NCBI GenBank assembly: GCA_944377745.1
Contig: CALWFV010000001.1
Coordinates: 304,863-368,862, forward strand
DNA: 64,000 nucleotides
Source: an uncultured Mediterraneibacter sp.
Lineage (GTDB): Bacteria; Bacillota; Clostridia; Lachnospirales; Lachnospiraceae
Direction of reading: 5' to 3'
Positions within the stretch are counted from its first letter, which is position 1. The number at the start of each line of letters is the position of its first letter. The position numbers and the translations under genes are program-made. This document shows positions 16,393 to 25,464 of the stretch, in pieces. Below the pieces are notes generated by a model, which had not been told where the DNA came from, did not search any database, and saw only the letters and a list, made by a program, of their open reading frames with translations.

Positions 16393-17379
16393 TTACAACA
16401 TGGTCTTCCTCAGTTCTTCTCCGCTCTTCTGGCTCAAATAAGCCGGAGCGATATCAAACACAGTTTTGCATCCGGACGCTCCCTCTGATGCAAGCCGGAA
16501 AGCAGCCCGGGCATATGCCACGAGCACGGATGAAGTGAACTCCGGATTGGAGTCCAGCTTCAGGCTGTACTCGATCAGATGGCTGTTTTCCTTCTCCCAT
16601 CCGGTCTTTCCGCTGCGGAGGACAAATCCTCCGTGAGGGATCCCGCTGTGTTTCTCTTTCAGCTCTTCCTCGCTGATAAAATGTACTGTCGTGTCATAGT
16701 CGGAAAAATAGTTCGGCATGGTTTTGATCTCTTCCTCCACCTTTTCCGCGTCTGCGCCTTCCTCCAGCACTACAAAACACTCTCTTGTATGTTTCTCTCT
16801 CGTTGTCAGATCCGGATTTTCTCCGTTTCTCACCGCTTCCAGCGCGCTCTCCACCGGGATCGTGTACTGTTTCGCATCTTTCACGCCTTCCACTCGGCGG
16901 ATAGCGTCAGAATGCCCCTGGCTGACTCCCTTTCCCCAGAAGGTATAATCCTTTCCTTCCGGAAGGATCGCGTTGGCATACAGTCTGTTCAGGGAAAACA
17001 TTCCCGGATCCCAGCCCACGGAGATGATCCCGACTTTGCCGCCCTTCTTTGCAGCGGCATCCACATTTGCAAAATGCTCCGGAATCCGCGCGTGGGTGTC
17101 AAAACTGTCGATCACATTGAACATCTCTGCAAACTTCGGCGTCTGCTCCGGCAGATCCGTAGCGCTTCCCCCGCAGAGGATCATCACATCAATCTTGTCT
17201 TTCCATTCTGCCGCGTCATCGATCTGGCACACCGGCACTCCTTCTGTCAGAATGCTCACGCCTGCCGGATCCCTGCGGGTGAACACTGCCGCAAGTTCCA
17301 TATCACTGTTCTGACGGATCGCGCACTCCACGCCCCGTCCCAGATTTCCATAACCTAAAATTCCGATTCTAATACTCAT
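16393..17379 (-). CDS. ddh: meso-Diaminopimelate D-dehydrogenase
   Basis: NADPH-dependent one-step amination of tetrahydrodipicolinate to meso-DAP, the shortcut route to lysine and DAP-type peptidoglycan. The 328-residue length is normal. The Rossmann motif is GILGYGNLGRGVE. Substrate-site segments include SVGWDPGMFSLNRLYANA, GKGVSQGHSDAIRRVEGVKDA and the C-terminal NPEFTSSVLVAYARA. An upstream in-frame ATG (17433) is ignored because MSIRIGILGYG fits the family. It has its own promoter at 17454-17482 although it lies between araA and the sugar kinase. Confidence 0.95.
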   Translation of the reverse strand: MSIRIGILGYGNLGRGVECAIRQNSDMELAAVFTRRDPAGVSILTEGVPVCQIDDAAEWKDKIDVMILCGGSATDLPEQTPKFAEMFNVIDSFDTHARIPEHFANVDAAAKKGGKVGIISVGWDPGMFSLNRLYANAILPEGKDYTFWGKGVSQGHSDAIRRVEGVKDAKQYTIPVESALEAVRNGENPDLTTREKHTRECFVVLEEGADAEKVEEEIKTMPNYFSDYDTTVHFISEEELKEKHSGIPHGGFVLRSGKTGWEKENSHLIEYSLKLDSNPEFTSSVLVAYARAAFRLASEGASGCKTVFDIAPAYLSQKSGEELRKTML

Positions 17380-17453
17380 TTTTCTACTCCTTTGGTATTG
17401 TTGATCACGATACACTCCAGGACCAGATCCCAAAAGGCATCGCTCCTTTTGTT

Positions 17454-17482
17454 ATTATACCGTCCGGGGAGTAACTTTTCAA
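17454..17482 (-). promoter_or_regulatory. Sigma-A promoter for ddh
   Basis: TTGAAA (17477-17482), 17-bp spacer, TATAAT (17454-17459) on the minus strand, about 75 bp before the ddh start and 34 bp after the araA stop. It indicates that ddh does not depend on the arabinose promoter. Confidence 0.75.
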
Positions 17483-17515
17483 CGTATTACGGGCTATTTC
17501 CAGCATGCATCAGGT

Positions 17516-19015
17516 CTATTTCCGGTATGCGATCTCGTTCCACCTGAGTTCATTTTTCAGGTCTCTGATCTTCGTGTCCTTATCGATATAAACCGCCTCG
17601 ATGCCCATCATCGCCGCCCAGTCGCCCATCTGCTCCGCAGTCAGGTCGTAAGTGAAAGCTGTGTGATGCGCGCCTCCGCAGAGGATCCACGCTTCCGCCC
17701 CGGTATAGAGATCCGGTTCCGGAGTCCAGTACGCAGTCGCCACCGGCAGTTTCGGCATGGGCTTTTCCGTCTTTTTGCACTCCACATTGTTGATGATCAG
17801 GCGGAACCGGTCTCCCAGGTCGATCAGGGACGTGGCGATGGCCGGGCCTTCCTTCGCGGTAAATACCAGTCTCGCCGGATCCTCCCTGTCTCCCATGGAA
17901 AGCGGATTCACCTTGATGCTGATGGGACCGTCTGAGATGGACGGGCACACTTCCAGCATATGAGCCTGGAGTATCCCTTCCTTTCCAGGTACCAGATTGT
18001 ATGTATAGTCCTCCATAAACGACGTTCCTTTTGCGTCTTTCATGCCTTCTGTCATGATCTTCATGATGCGGACCATGGCGGCGGTCTTCCAGTCTCCTTC
18101 TCCTCCGAAGCCGTATCCTTTCTGCATCAGCCTCTGGATCGCCAGGCCCGGAAGCTGTTTCAGACTTCCCAGATCACCGAAGTGTGTGACGATCGCCTGA
18201 TAGTTTTTCTCCTCCAGGAACCGCTCGAACCCGATCTCAATCTGTGCCTGCACTGCCACATGACGGCGGAACTCCTCCGGATCCCTTCCCTCGAGAAGGA
18301 TCTGGTAGGTATCATAATACTCGTCTACAAGAGCGTTCACCTCTCCCGCTTTTACGTCCTCTACCGCCTCGGCGATCTCATTGACCGGATATGCGTCCAC
18401 TTCCCATCCGAATCTGATCTGTGCTTCCACTTTATCACCGTCTGTCACCGCAACATTTCTCATATTGTCTGCAACTCTCATGACACGGACGTGACTGCTC
18501 TCGATCACGCCCACCGCAGTGCGCATCCAGGACGCGATCTTTTTCTGCACTTTCTCGTCAGACCAGTGTCCCACGACAACTTTTCGCTCGATTCCCATCC
18601 GGGTAAAGATATGTCCGAACTCACGGCCGCCGTGAGCAGACTGGTTTTCGTTCATGAAATCCATATCGATGGTATCGTAGGGGATCTCCATATTGAACTG
18701 AGTGTGAAGGTGGAGAAGAGGCTTTCTGTACTCCTGAAGTCCCAGAATCCAGGATTTGGCCGGAGAGAACGTGTGCATCCAGGTGATGACGCCCGCGCAG
18801 TTCTCATCCATGTTTGCCTCGTTAAATGTCTTTCGGATCAGCTCGTTCGTGATCAGAGTCGGTTTCCATATCACCTCATAGGGAAGGACGCCGGACTCGT
18901 TTATTTTTTCCACAATGATCTTCGCATGCTCCGCCACATGGGCAAGGCATTCGTCGCCGTACAGGTCCTGTGATCCCGTACAGAACCAGAATTTGTAGTC
19001 TTTTCTTTTCAGCAT
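17516..19015 (-). CDS. araA: L-arabinose isomerase
   Basis: Interconverts L-arabinose and L-ribulose using Mn2+. The 499-residue length is typical. Clear family segments are FCTGSQDLYGDE at the N terminus, HTQFNMEIPYDTIDMDFMN, MRVADNMRNVAVTDGDKVEA, HFGDLGSLKQLPGLA, GYGFGGEGDWKTAA with a metal Glu, and SFMEDYTYN. The metal-binding His residues lie in GGAHHTAFT. It lies 90 bp downstream of araR in the same direction. Confidence 0.97.
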   Translation of the reverse strand: MLKRKDYKFWFCTGSQDLYGDECLAHVAEHAKIIVEKINESGVLPYEVIWKPTLITNELIRKTFNEANMDENCAGVITWMHTFSPAKSWILGLQEYRKPLLHLHTQFNMEIPYDTIDMDFMNENQSAHGGREFGHIFTRMGIERKVVVGHWSDEKVQKKIASWMRTAVGVIESSHVRVMRVADNMRNVAVTDGDKVEAQIRFGWEVDAYPVNEIAEAVEDVKAGEVNALVDEYYDTYQILLEGRDPEEFRRHVAVQAQIEIGFERFLEEKNYQAIVTHFGDLGSLKQLPGLAIQRLMQKGYGFGGEGDWKTAAMVRIMKIMTEGMKDAKGTSFMEDYTYNLVPGKEGILQAHMLEVCPSISDGPISIKVNPLSMGDREDPARLVFTAKEGPAIATSLIDLGDRFRLIINNVECKKTEKPMPKLPVATAYWTPEPDLYTGAEAWILCGGAHHTAFTYDLTAEQMGDWAAMMGIEAVYIDKDTKIRDLKNELRWNEIAYRK

Positions 19016-19105
19016 AGTGTTTTCCTCCTTGATAAGGAAGCAGTCTGCTCCCGTTTTCTTAATATTTCTGTTTTTTCCTTTCTCGGCTGTTATGTTTTTC
19101 CGGTT

Positions 19106-20188
19106 TCATGTCCCGTCCCGGATCATGCGCACAGAATCTCGTATGCAGATCTCCGGCTGAAATTCCGTCGTCTCCATCTTCTGTCCATGTACGATCCGGT
19201 CTGTGATCTTGCGTGCCGCCGTGCGTCCCAGTTCTTCCACGGGATTGACCACCGAGGTAAGCGGTACGGCACAGAATTGCGCAAAAGCAGAGTTATCGAT
19301 CCCAATGATCGAAATATCATCGGGGACGCCGCGCCCTGCCCCTTTCAGGATATTGACCAGCTTACAGGCAATCTCGTCATTGTAGCAGACACATGCCGTG
19401 CAATCCTGAAGCCTTCGGAGAATTTTTTCGCTTACCTCCCCGGGTTCCCGGATTTCCTCGGAATCCATCCAAATCACTCTGCTGTCCTTCACAGGGATCT
19501 CCTTCTCCATAAGAGCTCTTGTGTATCCCGCATACCTCAGTCTTCCCTGTCCGTCATCGGATTTAAACACCCCGCCGATCCTCGTGTGTCCGCACTCCAG
19601 CAGGTGTTTTGCCGCCCTGTACCCTGCCATCCGGTCGTCCATGCTTACATGAGGGATGTCCAGACCGTCATACCAGCTGTTCACAAAAAGGACCGGAATC
19701 CCCGCCTTTTCAAGCTGTCTGTACAGATCCAGGTTCGGATTCGGCAGACTGCTCCTGACCGCCTCGGCAATCAGTCCGTCAATGGACCCCATTCTCACAA
19801 AATCCTGCAGTATCCTTCGCTCCTTTTCTGCCGTATTATCATTCATCGTGATCTGAAGCACATTTTCTTCCCGAGAGATCTCCGATTCCATTCCTTTGAT
19901 GATCGAAGGGAAAATATAGGTATCCACATAAGTCAGCATAGCGGCAATAGTCAGCTTTTCTTCCGTCCTTCTCCGGCCTGTGGCCGCAGCGTATGTCCCG
20001 CTTCCCTTACGGCTCTCCACGATCCCGTCCCTGTTCAGGTCTTCCAGCGCCCGTCTTACCGTCTGCCGGCTGACGCCGAACCGCTCCGCAAGTTCTTTTT
20101 CAGAAGGGAGCTTTTCTCCATACCGCAGCGCTCCGCTCTCGATCCCTTCTGTGACCCAGGCTATGACTGTTTCGTATTTTTTCTGCAT
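19106..20188 (-). CDS. araR: Arabinose operon repressor, GntR-LacI hybrid
   Basis: Chimeric regulator of 360 residues. Residues 1-75 form a GntR-type winged helix (LPSEKELAERFGVSRQTVRR). Residues ~80-360 form a LacI/periplasmic-binding ligand domain (IDGLIAEAVRSS, VSMDDRMAGYRAAKHLLECG, ISIIGIDNSAFAQ). This architecture matches AraR, which releases DNA on binding L-arabinose. The start at 20188 follows AGGAGGCGGCGG. Repeated CAATACATCTT motifs upstream are candidate operators for autoregulation and control of araA. Confidence 0.9.
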   Translation of the reverse strand: MQKKYETVIAWVTEGIESGALRYGEKLPSEKELAERFGVSRQTVRRALEDLNRDGIVESRKGSGTYAAATGRRRTEEKLTIAAMLTYVDTYIFPSIIKGMESEISREENVLQITMNDNTAEKERRILQDFVRMGSIDGLIAEAVRSSLPNPNLDLYRQLEKAGIPVLFVNSWYDGLDIPHVSMDDRMAGYRAAKHLLECGHTRIGGVFKSDDGQGRLRYAGYTRALMEKEIPVKDSRVIWMDSEEIREPGEVSEKILRRLQDCTACVCYNDEIACKLVNILKGAGRGVPDDISIIGIDNSAFAQFCAVPLTSVVNPVEELGRTAARKITDRIVHGQKMETTEFQPEICIRDSVRMIRDGT

Positions 20189-20219
20189 CCGCCGCCTCCT
20201 CTCTGTCAATATGATAAAA

Positions 20220-20230
20220 CAATACATCTT
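20220..20230. promoter_or_regulatory. Candidate AraR half-operator
   Basis: CAATACATCTT lies 32 bp upstream of the araR start. The same 11 bases recur at 20315-20325 and, inverted, at 20287-20297. Confidence 0.45.
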
Positions 20231-20286
20231 TCAATACAATTCGCAGCATCCACAAAAATAACTTCTGATTTTTGGCAAAAAATAAG

Positions 20287-20325
20287 AAGATGTATTGTTT
20301 TTATTTTCAAAAATCAATACATCTT
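20287..20325. promoter_or_regulatory. Candidate AraR operator (inverted repeat)
   Basis: AAGATGTATTG (20287-20297) and CAATACATCTT (20315-20325) form a perfect 11-bp inverted repeat with a 17-bp AT-rich spacer. The third copy of the motif is at 20220-20230. The arrangement suits a dimeric repressor binding several sites over the araR promoter. A transcriptional hairpin is an alternative, since the spacer is short enough to loop. Confidence 0.55.
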
Positions 20326-20382
20326 CAATCTATAGATTTTAAATTTCCTTATTCATTTTCAGCGCGGCGCTTCCGTTCCCCG

Positions 20383-21333
20383 TTACTGCTCCTTCACATG
20401 TACCGTAAGCTGATCATACGGGATCTCGATCCCTTCCTCGTCGAAGGTCAGCTTGATATTTTCCAGAAGCTGCCACCTGGTCGCCCAGTATTTCTCTGTC
20501 GGGACCCATGCCCTCAGCCCGATCATGACAGCGCTGTCGGCAAGAGAGTCCACAAACACCTTGATATCCTCATCCTGTATGATATCTTCATAGGATAAAA
20601 GCATGTTCTCGATCAGGCTTTTTGCCTTTCTCAGATCAGAATCATATGAGATTCCCACCTTCAGATCGAGCTGTCGCTCCGGCCTTGCCGTAACGTTTGT
20701 CAGACTGTTGTCCGTCAGGATGCCATTAGGTACGACGACAGTCTGATTGTCCACTGTCGCCATCTTCGTGTAAAAGATCTGGATCTCTTTTACCGTCCCC
20801 TCGATCCCTTCTCCCGTCACGATAATATAGTCTCCCACCGCAAACGGCTTGAGGAGAAGGATAAGGATCCCGCCTGCAAAGTTTGAAAGGCTCCCCTGTA
20901 ATGCCAGGCCTACAGCCACTCCTGCTGAAGCGATCAGAGCCGCAACTGAAGATGGCTCAACTCCAAACCTGGTTGCAATAGAGAAGAGAAGGATGGCGTA
21001 TAAACCGAATTTCAGCAGTGAATCCACAAACTGCTGCACCCCGGTATCCGCATCTGCACGTTCCATGGACCGGCGTACCAGCTTCCGGATCCAGCTGATC
21101 ACTTTGCTTCCAATAATAAAAAAGACAAATGCAAACACAACCTGAAGTCCAAACGCTACAATGTTCGGCAGGTTGTCCTGGAACATCTGGAAGAACTGGT
21201 TCACTTCCTGTCCCGCTTCCGCCGTAACCTCCGTTGCGGAGTCGATCACCTCTTCCACAGTCTGATCCGTCGTACCGGATGTGGATGTAAGGACCGTCAG
21301 ATATGCCATTAACTTTCCTGCTGTTTCAAACAT
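20383..21333 (-). CDS. Small-conductance mechanosensitive channel (MscS family)
   Basis: Tension-gated channel that releases solutes on osmotic downshock. About 316 residues. The N-terminal part holds a membrane helix near residue 60-80 and a second near 105-125. The pore helix ASAGVAVGLALQGSLSNFAGGILILL is the hallmark Ala/Gly-rich TM3. The cytosolic vestibule contains PFAVGDYIIV and VVPNGILTDNSLTN. The second of two close ATGs has the better AGGAGG spacing. It overlaps or abuts the pgeF stop, so the two are coupled. Confidence 0.92.
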   Translation of the reverse strand: MFETAGKLMAYLTVLTSTSGTTDQTVEEVIDSATEVTAEAGQEVNQFFQMFQDNLPNIVAFGLQVVFAFVFFIIGSKVISWIRKLVRRSMERADADTGVQQFVDSLLKFGLYAILLFSIATRFGVEPSSVAALIASAGVAVGLALQGSLSNFAGGILILLLKPFAVGDYIIVTGEGIEGTVKEIQIFYTKMATVDNQTVVVPNGILTDNSLTNVTARPERQLDLKVGISYDSDLRKAKSLIENMLLSYEDIIQDEDIKVFVDSLADSAVMIGLRAWVPTEKYWATRWQLLENIKLTFDEEGIEIPYDQLTVHVKEQ

Positions 21334-21335
21334 AT

Positions 21336-22199
21336 TCATCTACCTCCTTGTCTGAGGGCAAGAAACGCAGAGAGGTTTCCCCTCCGGTTCCCCGCGGCGC
21401 GGTGAGAATACAGGATCCGGCTGTTGCAGTGGGTACAGACGTTTGTCACTGCCATATGCTCCGGCAGGATCCCGGCTTCCCGGAAGATCAATTCATTCGC
21501 TTTCCAGAGATCCAGCTGATATTTTCCATTGTCCTTTCTGTAAAAAAGTTCCTTCCAGCACTCTTCATCAAAGTTTTCCCGGAACTTTTCGATCACCTCT
21601 TCACTTACCTCGTAGCAGTCCATACAGACCGAAGGACCCACTGCGGCAAGAATATCTTTCGGATCAGACCCAAACCGATCCGTCATCATGTCCACTGTCT
21701 TTTTTCCGATCTTCCCGACAGTGCCGCGCCATCCGGAATGGCTCAGTCCGATCGCTTTCTTAACCGGATCCACGAAATACAGGGGAACGCAGTCCGCATA
21801 ACCGGTCACGAGGCAGATTCCCGGAACATCTGTGATCAGACCGTCCACATCTGTGTAGTCCCGTTCCCTTACAATGCCTTTTCCTCTGTCTTCCTCTGTC
21901 ACAAGACGGATATTGGTGATATGGGTCTGCTGAGAAAGGACCATATCCTCACATCTCACACCGATGGCTGCTCCGATGCGCCGGAAGTTCTCCCGCACTG
22001 CCCCCGGATCGTCTCCCCGGTCAAAACTCAGGTTCAGAGAAGCGTAGTCCCCGCGGCTTACACCGCCCAGCCTGGTGGAGAACCCGTGGTCCACGATCCC
22101 TGTTTCTCTTAAGAGAGGAAATTCCAGATAAGGGGTTCCTCCCAGTCCCCGCTCGTCAAATATATGCCTGTCATCCTTATAATGAAGCCCCAGACTCAT
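21336..22199 (-). CDS. pgeF: Peptidoglycan editing factor / YfiH-family purine nucleoside phosphorylase
   Basis: Copper- or zinc-dependent laccase-domain protein. E. coli YfiH (PgeF) limits misincorporation into peptidoglycan precursors, and the family shows purine nucleoside phosphorylase activity. It has 287 residues. Motifs are FSTRLGGVS near the N terminus, QTHITNI with a metal His, LVTGYADCVPLYF with the metal Cys, and GLSHSGWRGTVGKI. It overlaps the mscS start by a few bases. Confidence 0.9.
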   Translation of the reverse strand: MSLGLHYKDDRHIFDERGLGGTPYLEFPLLRETGIVDHGFSTRLGGVSRGDYASLNLSFDRGDDPGAVRENFRRIGAAIGVRCEDMVLSQQTHITNIRLVTEEDRGKGIVRERDYTDVDGLITDVPGICLVTGYADCVPLYFVDPVKKAIGLSHSGWRGTVGKIGKKTVDMMTDRFGSDPKDILAAVGPSVCMDCYEVSEEVIEKFRENFDEECWKELFYRKDNGKYQLDLWKANELIFREAGILPEHMAVTNVCTHCNSRILYSHRAAGNRRGNLSAFLALRQGGR

Positions 22200-22242
22200 A
22201 GAGCCGCCTCCCTTCTCAAATAACTTTTTTCGAGCGCATTTT

Positions 22243-22593
22243 TCAGAAAGCGTCCCGGATATGTGTGATCTTCGTTCCCTGGATCCCGATCACATCAAAC
22301 CGGCAGGGCACGTTGTTCTTCCCATGCTCTGTCAGATAATACAGAGCCGCTCTCCGAATCCGCTGCTGTTTCCGCGCGTCCACCGCCTCGAGCGGATCTC
22401 CTTTTGTTCCGTCCGAACGGTACTTCACTTCACAGAATACCAGATACTCCCCGTCTCTGGCAACTATATCTATCTCTGCGCTCCTGCATCTGTAATTGTA
22501 CTCCAGTATCGTCCATCCCATCTGCTCCAGATAGAATCCGGCCGCACGCTCATAATCCGTGCCTGTCTGCCGTCTGTTCCTGTTCTCCGGCAT
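22243..22593 (-). CDS. YraN family protein (UPF0102)
   Basis: Small protein with a PD-(D/E)XK nuclease-like core, usually encoded beside rnhB as here. The 116 residues contain GTDYERAAGFYLEQMGW, NYRCRSAEIDIVARDG and LVFCEVKYRSDG, which hold the putative metal-binding Asp, Glu and Lys. Its cellular role is unknown, although a link to DNA repair or Holliday structures has been proposed. It is 14 bp after rnhB. Confidence 0.9.
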   Translation of the reverse strand: MPENRNRRQTGTDYERAAGFYLEQMGWTILEYNYRCRSAEIDIVARDGEYLVFCEVKYRSDGTKGDPLEAVDARKQQRIRRAALYYLTEHGKNNVPCRFDVIGIQGTKITHIRDAF

Positions 22594-22607
22594 ATTTCCT
22601 CACCCTC

Positions 22608-23372
22608 TCACACATCTACAAAATGACCGATAAATGAACGCCGGTGTATGGGAGTCGGTCCCAGCTTCTTCAGCGCCTCGATATGCTCCTTTGAGCCATA
22701 TCCCTTGTTCTGGGCAAACCCGTATCCCGGCAGGATCTCGTCATACTGCACCATCAGTCTGTCCCTTGTCACTTTTGCGACGATACTTGCCGCTGCGATA
22801 GACACGCTCTTCGCATCGCCTTTGATAATGGGAACCTGAGGGATCACCATATCCGGAATCGTCACCGCATCGTTGAGCAGGATCTCCGGAGCTGCCGAGA
22901 GGGATGACACTGCCTGGCGCATCGCCTCATAAGTTGCCTGGAGGATATTGATCTCGTCGATCCTTGCCGGAGAAGCCATACCGACCCCGACGGCCGCCGC
23001 CTTCTCCATGATCTCGTCATAGAGTTCCTCCCTCCTTGCGGCAGACAGTTTTTTTGAATCATTCAGATAAAGGATCTCGCAGTCTTTTGGCAGGATGACA
23101 GCCCCCGCCACCACCGGACCTGCAAGAGGTCCTCTCCCCGCCTCATCGATCCCGCAGATATAAGTGTACTCTTCATATTTTCTCTCATAAGCTCTCATCT
23201 CATACAGCCGCTCCCTCTCACGGGCAAGCGCCGCCTGTTTTTTCCTGCAGCCGGCGATCAGGTTCTGCACGCCCCTGCGGCTGTCAGAAGCATACGCGCC
23301 GCAGAGAACATCCCATTCGTTCTCTGCGGCACGGTCAAATTCCTGTTTTATCTCAGCGATACTTTTACTCAT
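22608..23372 (-). CDS. rnhB: Ribonuclease HII
   Basis: Removes ribonucleotides from DNA and primers. It has 254 residues. An N-terminal helical extension (1-70) is present, as in many Gram-positive enzymes. The catalytic core starts at YICGIDEAGRGPLAGPVVAGAV (first Asp/Glu pair), with further carboxylates in YLNDSKKLS and IIKGDAKSVSIAAASIVAKV. The final MVQYDEILPGYGFAQNKGYG is also typical. The start overlaps the lepB stop by 8 bp. Confidence 0.96.
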   Translation of the reverse strand: MSKSIAEIKQEFDRAAENEWDVLCGAYASDSRRGVQNLIAGCRKKQAALARERERLYEMRAYERKYEEYTYICGIDEAGRGPLAGPVVAGAVILPKDCEILYLNDSKKLSAARREELYDEIMEKAAAVGVGMASPARIDEINILQATYEAMRQAVSSLSAAPEILLNDAVTIPDMVIPQVPIIKGDAKSVSIAAASIVAKVTRDRLMVQYDEILPGYGFAQNKGYGSKEHIEALKKLGPTPIHRRSFIGHFVDV

Positions 23373-23901
23373 GCTTTATCACTCCGAACTCCGAAAGAGG
23401 CCAGATCCGTATCCAGGCTCGCCCGAGGAGATCCTTCCTGTGGATCACTCCCACGTTGGCCGCTCTGCTGTCCTGGCTGTTATTTCTGTTATCACCGAGG
23501 ACAAAATATTCATCGTCCCCCAGTGTGATCGGCTCCTCCGCGATCCCCGGATCCAGCATCACTTCATTTCCATAATGCTCGTCCAGCTGCTCCCCGTCTA
23601 TGTAGACATAACCGTCAACAACCTGGACCGTCTCTCCCGGGAGACCGATGATCCTCTTGATATAATAGGTATTCTCCTCATACTGATAGGGGAATACGAC
23701 AATATCATATCTCTTCGGATCCCGGAACCGGTAGGAAATCTTATCTACGATAAGCTGATCTCCGTCCGAGAGCGTCGTCTCCATGGAAGATCCGCTCACC
23801 TGTGTCCTCTGACCCACAAAGGTGATGATCACCCAGGCAAGCCCGACTATGATAATAATATATACGATCCAGCCCATAAGCTCTTTTAAAATGCTTTTCA
23901 T
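23365..23901 (-). CDS. lepB: Signal peptidase I (first of two)
   Basis: Membrane-anchored serine protease that removes secretory signal peptides. The 178 residues contain one N-terminal helix (10-28). The nucleophile Ser lies in VSGSSMETTLSDGD and the general-base Lys in YYIKRIIGLPGETV. A C-terminal box reads EYFVLGDNRNNSQDSR. It overlaps rnhB downstream. A second paralogue lies at 24787-25446, with rbgA between them. Confidence 0.95.
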   Translation of the reverse strand: MKSILKELMGWIVYIIIIVGLAWVIITFVGQRTQVSGSSMETTLSDGDQLIVDKISYRFRDPKRYDIVVFPYQYEENTYYIKRIIGLPGETVQVVDGYVYIDGEQLDEHYGNEVMLDPGIAEEPITLGDDEYFVLGDNRNNSQDSRAANVGVIHRKDLLGRAWIRIWPLSEFGVIKHE

Positions 23902-23918
23902 CTGCTCTGTCCTTCTTT

Positions 23919-24776
23919 CTACTGCTGCTGTGCTTTTTCAGGCGTCTCAAGGGTGATTCTCCCCAGATTGCCGTTTCGGAAATCATCCAGCAGGATCGAC
24001 GCGGCCTTCTCCGTGTCATATCCGCTCCCCTTTGTAAGGCAGTGCCGGTTCTCGGCGATCATCCCCAGAGTTTCGTAGGGATCTTCCGATGCCTCGATCC
24101 TGTATTTCCCGTCCAGTACCCCGGGATAAGCACGGTTCAGAAACCTGATCAGCTCCGCCGCAAGTTCTTCTGTCTGAAGGATCTCATCCTTGATCGATCC
24201 GATAAAAGCAAGCTTCAGTCCCACTTCCTGATCCTCAAACTTCGGCCAGAGGATTCCCGGCGTGTCCAGCAGCTCCACGTTTTTGTTCAGGCGGATCCAC
24301 TGTTTTCCCTTTGTGACTCCCGGCTTGTTCCCTGTCTTTGCACATGCCTTTCCCGCAAGCGCATTGATAAATGTGGATTTTCCCACATTGGGGATCCCTG
24401 CCACCATCGCGCGCACAGGGCGGTTCAGGATGCCTCTCTTTCTGTCCCGTTCCGTCTTCTCCCGGCATGCCTCCTGGATAACAGACTGGATGGACTTGAT
24501 CCCGCCCCCCTTTTTTGAGTTTACCTTGACTGCAGAGTATCCTTTTTCTTTAAAATATTCCAGCCACTCGTCGTTGCGCCGGTCCTCCGCAAGGTCCGCC
24601 TTGTTCAGCAGGATAAGCCTTGCCTTGTTCTTCCCCAGTTCATCGATGTCCGGGTTTCTGCTGCTCAGGGGGATCCTGGCGTCCACCAGTTCGATGATCA
24701 GATCGATCAGCTTGATATTTTCCTGCATCATTCTCCTTGCCTTTGTCATGTGGCCCGGATACCATTGAAAATGCAT
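23919..24776 (-). CDS. rbgA: Ribosome biogenesis GTPase YlqF/RbgA
   Basis: Circularly permuted GTPase that promotes late assembly of the 50S subunit. It has 285 residues. The permuted G motifs appear in the order LLNKADL (G4), GIPNVGKSTFINAL (G1), GVTKG (G2) and LLDTPGILWPKF (G3). The N terminus MHFQWYPGHMTKARR is diagnostic. A longer start (24794) would include its own AGGAGGG ribosome binding site, so 24776 is chosen. It sits between the two signal peptidase genes. Confidence 0.95.
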   Translation of the reverse strand: MHFQWYPGHMTKARRMMQENIKLIDLIIELVDARIPLSSRNPDIDELGKNKARLILLNKADLAEDRRNDEWLEYFKEKGYSAVKVNSKKGGGIKSIQSVIQEACREKTERDRKRGILNRPVRAMVAGIPNVGKSTFINALAGKACAKTGNKPGVTKGKQWIRLNKNVELLDTPGILWPKFEDQEVGLKLAFIGSIKDEILQTEELAAELIRFLNRAYPGVLDGKYRIEASEDPYETLGMIAENRHCLTKGSGYDTEKAASILLDDFRNGNLGRITLETPEKAQQQ

Positions 24777-24786
24777 TTTTTCCCTC

Positions 24787-25446
24787 CTAATCACTCACGA
24801 ATCCGAAGTTTTCCCCGAATCCTGCTTCAAACCATACTTTTCCGTAAATATCGTCACGGCTGACATTCCCGATCTCAGCCGTCCGACTGTCGTCGCTTGC
24901 CGAAGCGTTGTCGCCCATCACAAAATACTCGTCCTCTCCCAGTTCCAGCGGTTCCTCCGCCAGACCGGCATAGTCGATCCCCGTCACATAAACGTGGTCC
25001 GTCACTTCCTCCCCGTCAATATAGACGGTGCCGTCCATGATCTGGACAGTCTCCCCCGGAAGTCCTACGATCCGTTTGATCTGATAATGGGCGTCCGCGT
25101 CCCCGTTCGGCCGGAAAGCCACCACATCTCCTCTCGACGGCGACTTGATCCCATATACAATCCGGTTGATCAGGACAACATCTCCGTTTTTCAGGGCCGG
25201 ATTCATGGAATCTCCTGCAACACTTACGCGCTCGCCGAACGCCAGCACAAGAAAGACCGCGGCCATGCACAGGATCAGGATTTCCACGGCCCATATGACT
25301 ACCTCTTTTGCGTTTATAGAAATCTGTCTTCTCTCAAAATAAAGTTTCTGCCTTCTGTCCTCAAACTTAAGCTTACCGCTCCCGGGTTTCCTGTGCTGCT
25401 TCTGCGACGGCTTTTTTCGCTTCTTACGAAAATCTAACCCCTTCAT
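24787..25446 (-). CDS. lepB: Signal peptidase I (second of two)
   Basis: Paralogue of the protease at 23365-23901, 219 residues. A basic cytosolic N-terminal tail of about 45 residues is followed by one membrane helix (49-67). The nucleophile is in SVAGDSMNPALKNGD and the Lys in YQIKRIVGLPGETV. The final box reads EYFVMGDNASASDDSR. Differences in the tail and in the box from the first copy suggest different substrate preference. It lies after rplS, beyond a terminator. Confidence 0.95.
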   Translation of the reverse strand: MKGLDFRKKRKKPSQKQHRKPGSGKLKFEDRRQKLYFERRQISINAKEVVIWAVEILILCMAAVFLVLAFGERVSVAGDSMNPALKNGDVVLINRIVYGIKSPSRGDVVAFRPNGDADAHYQIKRIVGLPGETVQIMDGTVYIDGEEVTDHVYVTGIDYAGLAEEPLELGEDEYFVMGDNASASDDSRTAEIGNVSRDDIYGKVWFEAGFGENFGFVSD

Positions 25447-25464
25447 ATATCCTCCATAAGCAAA

